In this document: piece after piece, positions 58,406-64,000 of the stretch
How positions within the stretch are numbered: the first letter of the stretch is position 1
Layout: each line of letters opens with the position of its first letter
Assembly: GCA_904419725.1 (NCBI GenBank)
Contig: CAJFSP010000005.1
Coordinates: forward strand, 36,151-100,150
Length of the DNA stretch: 64,000 bases
DNA from: Candidatus Heteroclostridium caecigallinarum
GTDB lineage: Bacteria > Bacillota > Clostridia > Christensenellales > CAG-314
Direction: 5' to 3'
Notes under the pieces: generated by a model
What the model was told of the DNA's origin: nothing
What the model saw: only the letters and a program-made list of their open reading frames with translations
Database searches by the model: none
Made by a program: the position numbers and the translations under genes

Positions 58406-58870
58406 TTGAGCAGCGAAAAACTCACAAAAAAACAAAATATTTTGCAGGTTGTCAAATTTGTTTTATTTTCCGCTTCGGCGGCGATTATACAGACGGCGGT
58501 GTTCGCTCTTCTCAACGACGTCGTCAGGCTGCAGGGGTGGTTTCTGACATACTTCCCGGCGCTGGTGGCGTCGGTGCTGTGGAACTTCACCTTCAACAGA
58601 AAATACACTTTCAAGTCGGCTGCCAACGTGCCGGTGGCGATGCTGAAAGTCGCGCTTTTCTACTGCGTGTTCACGCCGCTGTCGCTGTGGTGGGGCGACG
58701 CCCTGGAAAAAGCCGGCTGGCTGGACTATCTGGTGCTGGCGTTCACCATGATAATCAATCTCGTGACGGAATTTCTCTATTGCAGATTTTTCGTTTACAG
58801 AAACAACATGAACAACAACGACGTCGCGGAAAAAGAAAGACAAAAACAAAACGGGCAGGACTCTCTGTAA
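58406..58870 (+). CDS. GtrA-family membrane protein
   Basis: A 154-residue protein with four transmembrane helices and the GtrA signature N-F-(x)-(x)-N-R-K-Y-T-F near 60-68, plus a repeat of the fold near the end (F-L-Y-C-R-F-F-V-Y). GtrA proteins are thought to flip or retain polyprenyl-linked sugars for cell-wall or teichoic acid glycosylation. The start is TTG at 58406, 5 nt after a perfect AAGGAGGT (58393-58400). Its TAA stop lies in the loop of the terminator. Confidence 0.85.
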   Translation: MSSEKLTKKQNILQVVKFVLFSASAAIIQTAVFALLNDVVRLQGWFLTYFPALVASVLWNFTFNRKYTFKSAANVPVAMLKVALFYCVFTPLSLWWGDALEKAGWLDYLVLAFTMIINLVTEFLYCRFFVYRNNMNNNDVAEKERQKQNGQDSL

Positions 58871-58888
58871 AAGAGAGTCTTTGTTTTT
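58859..58888 (+). terminator. Terminator containing the GtrA stop codon
   Basis: GACTCTCT (58859-58866) pairs with AGAGAGTC (58872-58879); the TAA stop at 58868-58870 is in the loop. TTTGTTTTT follows. Confidence 0.82.
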
Positions 58889-58898
58889 CGGAAAAATC

Positions 58899-58927
58899 TT
58901 GTAATGGCGCCATGTGTGTAGTATAAT
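58899..58927 (+). promoter_or_regulatory. Promoter of the 58948 gene
   Basis: TTGTAA (58899-58904), 17-bp spacer, TATAAT (58922-58927). Confidence 0.7.
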
Positions 58928-58947
58928 GATACATAACGGAGGGGTGT

Positions 58948-59442
58948 ATGAAAGAACTTAAAAAAAGCAAAAACGCCTGGCTGCTGGCAGCCGTGATAGT
59001 TTCGGTGCTGTTTGTGGCGGGTATACCCGGCATAATTCTTTCCGCCGTCAACGGAATGACTTTCCCGATGGTGCTGAGCATAATATGCGTCGCGGGCGGG
59101 TTTTACGCCACCCCGATGCTGTGGATTGCTTACGGCGGAAAGGTTTCTTTGGAGCGCACGCTTGTGGCGATAGAGGTCGACCACCTGTATACCGTGCAGG
59201 AAATCGCCGGTCAGCGGCACATAAACATCAAAGACGCCGTGGGGCAGATAAACAAACTTATGGACAAAAGATATCTCACGGGATATATTTTCGACGGCGC
59301 CGAACTGAAACTCAACCAGAACCAGAAACTGTCGGAAATCAAAAACACCGTCAAATGCCCGTCGTGCGGCGCCAACGTGGAGTTCGGCGGCAAACAGGGG
59401 CGCTGCCCTTATTGCGGGTTTCTCGTGGACAATAAAAAATAA
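58948..59442 (+). CDS. Membrane protein with C-terminal zinc ribbon
   Basis: A 164-residue protein. Two transmembrane segments (about 10-34 and 38-62) are followed by a soluble helical part that may be a winged helix (about 75-125) and a zinc ribbon C-P-S-C/C-P-Y-C at 137-157. The domain order suggests a membrane-tethered protein with a cytoplasmic binding module. Function unknown. GGAGGGG precedes the ATG. Confidence 0.65.
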   Translation: MKELKKSKNAWLLAAVIVSVLFVAGIPGIILSAVNGMTFPMVLSIICVAGGFYATPMLWIAYGGKVSLERTLVAIEVDHLYTVQEIAGQRHINIKDAVGQINKLMDKRYLTGYIFDGAELKLNQNQKLSEIKNTVKCPSCGANVEFGGKQGRCPYCGFLVDNKK

Positions 59443-59443
59443 T

Positions 59444-59468
59444 AAAAAGAGGCTCACGCCTCTTTTTT
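59444..59468. terminator. Bidirectional terminator
   Basis: AAAAAGAGGC, TCAC loop, GCCTCTTTTT between convergent genes. Confidence 0.9.
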
Positions 59469-60344
59469 GTTTTTGTTTATTATTTCAGTGACGGCGTCCG
59501 CCACGTACGCCGCGGTTTCGCTTGGCAGCAACGAGTACTCGTTGCTGTTTTTTACCGCTTTTTCCGCCGCTTTGCCGGCGATGTACGCTCCCGCCGCCGC
59601 GGAATAAAGCGCGGGAACGCCGCGCGCCAGCATGCCGCCGATTATGCCGGCAAGCAGGTCGCCGCTGCCGCCTTTCGCCATGGCGGGTGTGCCTGCCCTG
59701 TTGATTAAGGTTTCGCTGCCGTCGGTGATGACGCTTTCATTGTCTTTCAGCAGAACGACCGCGTTATATTCCGCCGCGAATTTTTCAGCGGCGCTTTGTT
59801 TGTTTTCTTTGACAAACGCCGTGTCCTTTTTTATAAGGCGCGACATCTCGCCGATATGCGGGGTAATGACCACGCTCTGCCTGTGCCCGTCAAGAACCGA
59901 CAGGTCTTTCGACAGGGCGTTAAGGGCGTCGGCGTCGAGAAGCAGGGGGCATTTGAGCGTGTCCAGCAGAAATCTGACGGTTTCCGCCGTGGCGGGCGTG
60001 TCGCCTATGCCCATGCCGCATATGACGGCGGAGGCGCCGTCTGTCGCCGCCGCGAGTTTGCCGTCGGGGCGGATGTGCCCGTCTTCGGCGTCCAGCGGAA
60101 ACAGCGTGCATTCTGTCACCCGGCTTCGCAGGGCGGGCATGAGAAATTCCGGCGCGGCGATTTTCACTATGCCGCAGCCCGTACGCAGGGCGGAAGCGCC
60201 CAGCGCCGCCAGATACGGCGCGCCGACGTATTTTTCGCTGCCGCCCACAATGACCAGCGTGCCGTAGGTGCCTTTGTGGCTGTCGCTCTTTCTGGGCGGG
60301 AAAAGTCCCGCGGTGAATTTATCGTCAACTATTGTCGGTTTCAT
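59454..60344 (-). CDS. nnrD: ADP/ATP-dependent NAD(P)H-hydrate dehydratase
   Basis: A 296-residue ribokinase-fold enzyme of the YjeF C-terminal family that repairs hydrated NADH and NADPH. It has G-G-S-E-K-Y-V-G-A-P near 35, the L-L-D-A-D-A-L-N motif near 140, V-I-T-P-H-(x)-G-E-M near 160 and the phosphate loop A-K-G-G-S-G-D-L-L-A-G near 224. There is no fused epimerase domain. On the reverse strand TTGCGC-17-TATAAT ends 6 nt before the ATG at 60344, with no ribosome site, so the mRNA may be leaderless. Confidence 0.9.
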   Translation of the reverse strand: MKPTIVDDKFTAGLFPPRKSDSHKGTYGTLVIVGGSEKYVGAPYLAALGASALRTGCGIVKIAAPEFLMPALRSRVTECTLFPLDAEDGHIRPDGKLAAATDGASAVICGMGIGDTPATAETVRFLLDTLKCPLLLDADALNALSKDLSVLDGHRQSVVITPHIGEMSRLIKKDTAFVKENKQSAAEKFAAEYNAVVLLKDNESVITDGSETLINRAGTPAMAKGGSGDLLAGIIGGMLARGVPALYSAAAGAYIAGKAAEKAVKNSNEYSLLPSETAAYVADAVTEIINKNKKEA

Positions 60345-60350
60345 AAAAAA

Positions 60351-60379
60351 ATTATATCACCTTAACTTGACCCGCGCAA
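60351..60379 (-). promoter_or_regulatory. nnrD promoter predicting a leaderless mRNA
   Basis: Reverse strand: TTGCGC (60379-60374), 17-bp spacer, extended TGA plus TATAAT (60356-60351), then six T and the ATG at 60344. Confidence 0.65.
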
Positions 60380-60387
60380 ATAAAATA

Positions 60388-60417
60388 TTGCCCTTATCCG
60401 AACGGGTATGTTATAAT
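60388..60417 (+). promoter_or_regulatory. Promoter of the phosphatase-superfamily gene
   Basis: TTGCCC (60388-60393), 18-bp spacer, TATAAT (60412-60417) with extended TGT. It faces away from the nnrD promoter. Confidence 0.65.
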
Positions 60418-60450
60418 AAATATTATTATTCCTGTTTATGGGGGCGCCTT

Positions 60451-61554
60451 ATGCGTGTATTGAAAATTTTGGGCAAGACGCTGGCGGTTCTTATCGTCGT
60501 CGCCGTGATTGTTGTTGGCGGCTACGTGGGTTACGTCGCTTTGCAGTATTACCGCATTGAAGACAACTTTGCCCTTAGTGTTGAGAGCAACGTAGGCGAA
60601 GGGGAAAAAGTCGCCGTAGGGCAGGATTACACCGTTACCACATACAACATAGGTTTCGGGGCGTACACGCACGAGTTTTCGTTTTTTATGGACAGCGGAA
60701 CGATGAAAGACGGCACCGCCGTCACGGGCAGCGATTCCGTCGCCAAAGACAGGGAGACTGTGGAGCGCAACACAAACGGCGCGCTGGACGCCGTGGCGAG
60801 GCTGAATCCCGATTTTATGTTTTTTCAGGAAGTGGACGAGGACGGCGACCGAAGCCACCATTTCAACCAGGTGCAGGCGGTGAAAGACAAGTTCCGTACC
60901 GACGGCGTGGTGTACGCCGAAAACTCCCACACCGCGTATCTGTTTTATCCGCTGAACAAGCCGCACGGCAAAAACAACGCGGGCATCGTGACAGTCACGA
61001 GCAAATACGCTTCAAGCGCGGTGCGGCGCTCTTTTCCGGTGGACAACGGGTTTATCAATAAGTTTTTCGACCTGGACAGATGTTTTTCGATAACGTATCT
61101 GCCTGTCGAGGGCAGCGACAACTATCTGTGCCTTGTCAACGTGCATATGTCGGCTTACGATAAAGGCGGCGTCATCAGACAGCAGCAACTCCAAATGCTT
61201 AACGAGGTGCTTGCCGCGGAAGTCGAAGCGGGCAATTACGTTGTGGCGGGCGGCGATTTCAACCACGACATAGCCGGCTCGGACGGGCTGTTCCAGACGG
61301 AAATGGAAAGACCGGAGTGGGTTTATTCTCTAGGCGACGACGACCTGGCTGACGGACTGCGGTTCGTGGCGGCGACGAACGCTCCTACATGCCGCTCGAC
61401 CGACATACCTTATACAAAGGGCGTCAATTATACCGTGGTGCTGGACGGGTTCATCGTTTCCGATAACGTCGAGGCTGTCGACGTTACCAACATCGACCTC
61501 GATTTCGAGTTCAGCGACCACAATCCGGTAATGATGACTTTCAGGCTTAAATAA
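60451..61554 (+). CDS. Endonuclease/exonuclease/phosphatase-superfamily protein, membrane anchored
   Basis: A 367-residue protein with one N-terminal transmembrane segment (about 8-30) and an extracellular EEP domain. Motifs: T-Y-N-I-G-F-G, F-F-Q-E-V-D with the metal-binding glutamate, N-V-H-M-S-A, G-G-D-F-N-H-D and the final S-D-H-N-P-V. Secreted members include sphingomyelinases, nucleases and phosphatases; the substrate here is unknown. The ATG at 60451 follows the promoter; a longer frame back through nnrD was rejected. A GNAT gene follows after 9 nt. Confidence 0.82.
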   Translation: MRVLKILGKTLAVLIVVAVIVVGGYVGYVALQYYRIEDNFALSVESNVGEGEKVAVGQDYTVTTYNIGFGAYTHEFSFFMDSGTMKDGTAVTGSDSVAKDRETVERNTNGALDAVARLNPDFMFFQEVDEDGDRSHHFNQVQAVKDKFRTDGVVYAENSHTAYLFYPLNKPHGKNNAGIVTVTSKYASSAVRRSFPVDNGFINKFFDLDRCFSITYLPVEGSDNYLCLVNVHMSAYDKGGVIRQQQLQMLNEVLAAEVEAGNYVVAGGDFNHDIAGSDGLFQTEMERPEWVYSLGDDDLADGLRFVAATNAPTCRSTDIPYTKGVNYTVVLDGFIVSDNVEAVDVTNIDLDFEFSDHNPVMMTFRLK

Positions 61555-61563
61555 GGAGTTTTT

Positions 61564-62052
61564 ATGGAAACAAGACATCTCACGACGTCGGACAGAAAAA
61601 TTTTCGACGAGTTCAACGGCGTCATTCTGGACGCCCTCAAAAACAAAGAATGGTTTATCCCTTTCGATAAAGACGACCCCGTGCTGGAAGAAAGCCACGA
61701 CTATTTTATCGGGTATTTCGACGGCGACAAACTTGCGGCGATTTCGGCGCTTATTTTCGACGAGCATTTTCTCGGCGAACTGCGCGAAATAACCGGTCTC
61801 GGAGGCAAAAAAATAGCCGAAGTCGGCGGAAGCATGGTTCTTCCCGAATACAGGGGTCAAAATCTTATGCTGCAACTCAACAGAAAACTGGTGAGTTACG
61901 CGCGGGACGAGGGTTACGAATATCTCGTCGCCACGGTGCATCCCGACAACGTGGCAAGCAGAACTTCGGCGGAAACGCTGGGCTTCAAACTTCACTCACG
62001 CTTTATGCGCAAGGGCAGATTTTTGCGCAATCTGTATGTAATGAAACTGTAA
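61564..62052 (+). CDS. GNAT-family N-acetyltransferase
   Basis: A 162-residue acetyltransferase. The acetyl-CoA site is in G-G-S-M-V-L-P-E-Y-R-G-Q-N-L-M-L-Q-L near residues 95-112, followed by V-A-T-V-H-P-D-N-V-A-S near 125. The N-terminus (H-L-T-T-S-D) is typical for the fold. Acceptor unknown. AAGGAG precedes the ATG. It lies between the EEP gene and the antiporter gene with short gaps, so all three may be one operon. Confidence 0.8.
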   Translation: METRHLTTSDRKIFDEFNGVILDALKNKEWFIPFDKDDPVLEESHDYFIGYFDGDKLAAISALIFDEHFLGELREITGLGGKKIAEVGGSMVLPEYRGQNLMLQLNRKLVSYARDEGYEYLVATVHPDNVASRTSAETLGFKLHSRFMRKGRFLRNLYVMKL

Positions 62053-62065
62053 AAAAGGAGGCGCC

Positions 62066-63775
62066 ATGGACCTGCAAATAATTTTATTTACTTCGCTGAT
62101 AATCATGGTGTGTCTTTTAGCCAGCAGATTGTCGTGGAAATTCGGCATGCCCACGCTGCTTATTTTTATGGTGCTCGGCATGCTGTTCGGCGTGGACGGC
62201 ATCTTCCGCCTGGATTTCAACGATTTCGACATGGCGAACACGGTGTGCTCGTTCGCGCTGGTTTTCATTATGTTTTACGGCGGCTTCGGCACAAACTGGA
62301 AAGAAAGCAGACCCGTCGCCGTCAAATCTTTCGTGCTGGCGAGTCTCGGCGTAGTGCTCACAGCGGCAATCACGGCGCTTTTCTGCTATTTCGTCATGGG
62401 GTTTGACCTCATAATGTCAATGATGCTGGGGTCGGTCGTCAGCTCGACAGACGCCGCCTCGGTGTTTTCCATACTCAAACAAAAGAAACTCGACCTCAAA
62501 GAAAACACCTCGTCTCTGCTGGCGCTGGAAAGCGGAAGCAACGACCCCGCCTCATATATGCTCACCGTGCTGGTGCTGACGCTCATGTCTTCCGAAGGGG
62601 GACTCGCGCAGCTGCCGCTGCTCATTGTCACGCAGTTGGTTTTCGCGCTGCTGTTCAGCGTGCTGTTCGCGCTGGTTACCATTTTTGTGCTGAAAACATT
62701 CCGTTTCGCCGCCGACGGGTTCGACACCATTTTCGTGCTGGTCATGGCGGTAGCCGCTTACGCGCTGCCGGCGCTGCTCAACGGCAACGGGTATCTTTCG
62801 GTGTATATATTCGGTATCATTCTGGGCAACAGCAACATCAAAAACAAGGTCACGCTGGTGCACTTTTTCGACGGCATAACGGGTCTCGCGCAGATTGTCA
62901 TATTTTTCCTGCTGGGGCTTCTGGTCACGCCGTCAAACCTGCCGTCGGTTTTGCTGCCGTCGATAGCGATATTCCTGTTTATGTCGCTGGTGTCGAGGCC
63001 GGCGTCGGTTTTCGCTATCATGGGCGTGGGCAAAAAGGGCAGACGTTCGTCGCTCAGGCAGATGCTTGTCGTTTCGTGGGCGGGGCTGAGAGGCGCGTCG
63101 TCGATAGTTTTCGCCATCATGGCGGTGGTGGGCGGCGCCGGTCAGGACGTGTTCGACATGGTGTTTTGCGTGTGTCTTATGTCGGTGGCTATTCAGGGCT
63201 CGCTGCTGCCCGCCGTGTCCAAAAAACTCGACATGGTCAATACGCAGAGCCGCCATCTCAAAACATTCAACGATTATCAGGATAGCGCGGAAATGCAGCT
63301 TATGAGCCTGCATATCCCCGAAGGACATCCGTGGGTCGGCAAAACCGTGCGTGAACTCAACATATTGGTGGACACGCTGATTGTCGTAATCAAGCGCGGC
63401 GAAGAATCCATCGTGCCAAAGGGCAACACAAAAATACAGGCGGGCGACAGGGTGGTGCTCGGCGGCGAGGTTTACAACGAAAACGCCGATGTCGAACTTA
63501 CAGAGCAGGAAATCACAAAAAGCCACGAGTGGGGCAATAAACTCATAAGCGAAATCAATATCCCGCAAAACGTGCTTATCATAGGCGTGCGCCGCAAAAA
63601 CGGCAGAACAATAATACCGCGGGGCAACACCGCGCTGTATGTGGGCGACACGGTTATTTTGTGCAAAGGCGATTTTGTGGAAGAAATCAAGCCCGACGAG
63701 CACACCAACGGCAAAAACGGCGGGCACGGCAAAGACGAAGAAAAGGACGGCGCTCCCGCAGCCGGACAGTCATAA
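62066..63775 (+). CDS. Potassium/proton antiporter of the CPA (NhaP2/CvrA) type
   Basis: A 569-residue cation antiporter. About 12 transmembrane helices cover residues 3-385, with the ion-site-like segment G-S-V-V-S-S-T-D-A-A-S near 130 and E-S-G-S-N-D-P near 157. Two regulatory TrkA-C-like domains follow (about 405-475 and 485-550), and the tail is a charged Gly/Lys/Asp stretch. Such proteins export K+ or Na+ for pH and osmotic control, and the TrkA-C domains may bind nucleotides. AAAAAGGAGG precedes the ATG. Confidence 0.88.
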   Translation: MDLQIILFTSLIIMVCLLASRLSWKFGMPTLLIFMVLGMLFGVDGIFRLDFNDFDMANTVCSFALVFIMFYGGFGTNWKESRPVAVKSFVLASLGVVLTAAITALFCYFVMGFDLIMSMMLGSVVSSTDAASVFSILKQKKLDLKENTSSLLALESGSNDPASYMLTVLVLTLMSSEGGLAQLPLLIVTQLVFALLFSVLFALVTIFVLKTFRFAADGFDTIFVLVMAVAAYALPALLNGNGYLSVYIFGIILGNSNIKNKVTLVHFFDGITGLAQIVIFFLLGLLVTPSNLPSVLLPSIAIFLFMSLVSRPASVFAIMGVGKKGRRSSLRQMLVVSWAGLRGASSIVFAIMAVVGGAGQDVFDMVFCVCLMSVAIQGSLLPAVSKKLDMVNTQSRHLKTFNDYQDSAEMQLMSLHIPEGHPWVGKTVRELNILVDTLIVVIKRGEESIVPKGNTKIQAGDRVVLGGEVYNENADVELTEQEITKSHEWGNKLISEINIPQNVLIIGVRRKNGRTIIPRGNTALYVGDTVILCKGDFVEEIKPDEHTNGKNGGHGKDEEKDGAPAAGQS

Positions 63776-63801
63776 AAGCGAAGCGCCGCTTCGCTTTTTT
63801 T
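63774..63801 (+). terminator. Antiporter terminator
   Basis: AAAAGCGAAGC, GCC loop, GCTTCGCTTTT, then TT. Confidence 0.88.
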
Positions 63802-63847
63802 GTTTTGCGGGGCGCAAAAATATTGTCGCGAAAAGTCAAAAAAATAA

Positions 63848-63879
63848 TTGACAGCATAAAAAAAATGGTGTAGTATAAA
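63848..63879 (+). promoter_or_regulatory. Promoter at the right edge with no downstream gene visible
   Basis: TTGACA (63848-63853) followed by TAGTAT (63871-63876, 17-bp spacer) or TATAAA (63874-63879). From about 63885 to 64000 no open frame with a ribosome site is seen, so it drives a long leader or an RNA gene that continues off the window. Confidence 0.55.
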
Positions 63880-64000
63880 TAGGCTGTCGCGGGAAACGCG
63901 TCAGCGCAGGAGCATGACAAAAGAATAAGCGAACGAATAGACACAGTCAAAACCAAGAGAAACCAGCGGTTAGAGAATAACCGAAGTTTTAAGTCAGATT

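Noticed and set aside
1..64000. CRISPR arrays, insertion sequences, prophage and rRNA genes
   Set aside because: I looked for regularly spaced repeats, transposase or integrase motifs, phage structural genes and rRNA sequences and saw none.

Overview
The window looks like chromosome from a spore-forming, Gram-positive-type anaerobe of the Clostridia. Evidence seen directly: spoVT, a spoVB-type flippase, a spoIIQ-like LytM peptidase, spoIIGA-sigE, a YtaF-like protein, a Bacillus-type long SRP RNA (about 269 nt), T-box leaders, an L10 leader and a Firmicutes-type (class III) fructose-1,6-bisphosphatase. Base composition is moderately GC-rich (about half, by eye) and genes are tightly packed. 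Vegetative promoters read TTGnnn-17-TATAAT, often with an extended -10 TGn. A placement among uncultured gut-type Clostridia is inference only; no rRNA is present to test it.

Layout. 1-6.7 kb: end of mfd, a SurA/PrsA-like lipoprotein, spoVT, spoVB, yabN/mazG and dus, close to the Bacillus mfd-spoVT-yabM-yabN order. 6.9-15.6 kb: Na/phosphate symporter, pgk-tpiA-gpmI, secG, rnr, smpB, tmRNA and tRNA-Val(CAC). 15.7-18.0 kb: an AT-rich type II restriction-modification island with a third, HEPN-like gene, bounded by a 10-bp repeat of the tRNA 3' end. 18.1-23.5 kb: accessory genes (a lipoprotein gene broken by an amber codon, degV, a Vat-like acetyltransferase, a hydrolase remnant, an AAA ATPase with an unknown partner, ferritin). 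23.5-29 kb: a T-box leader ahead of an iron-type alcohol dehydrogenase, then rpmG-secE-nusG-rplK-rplA-rplJ-rplL and queH. 29-34.1 kb: rplI, a DUF1540 protein, prs, spoIIQ-like gene, spoIIGA-sigE and SRP RNA. 34.2-46.8 kb: yfcE, T-box-ileS-methyltransferase-pseudouridine synthase, flavoprotein, YtaF, a large surface protein, fbp, and the GGGtGRT/scaffold pair. 46.9-64 kb: PHP phosphoesterase, VanW protein, dnaB, glnS, two multi-zinc-ribbon proteins, a short alaS, an XRE regulator with a palindromic operator, a ferritin-like protein, GtrA, NAD(P)HX dehydratase, a phosphatase-superfamily protein, GNAT and a CPA-type antiporter.

How the parts work together: the sporulation genes cover forespore regulation (SpoVT), engulfment (SpoIIQ-like) and mother-cell sigma activation (SpoIIGA cleaving pro-SigE). 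rnr, smpB and tmRNA form the trans-translation and RNA-decay module. pgk-tpiA-gpmI supply lower glycolysis and fbp supplies gluconeogenesis. Ferritin and the ferritin-like protein suggest iron or oxidative-stress handling.

Most notable signals: (1) six genes (rnr, smpB, queH, the PHP gene, the gene at 56747 and nnrD) have a -10 hexamer ending exactly 6 nt before the start codon and no Shine-Dalgarno sequence, predicting leaderless mRNAs; (2) a T-box riboswitch in front of an alcohol dehydrogenase; (3) three DnaA-box-like sequences upstream of dnaB; (4) the restriction-modification plus HEPN island at a tRNA end; (5) an AlaRS without its C-terminal domain; (6) a 22-bp palindrome between a divergent XRE regulator and its neighbour.
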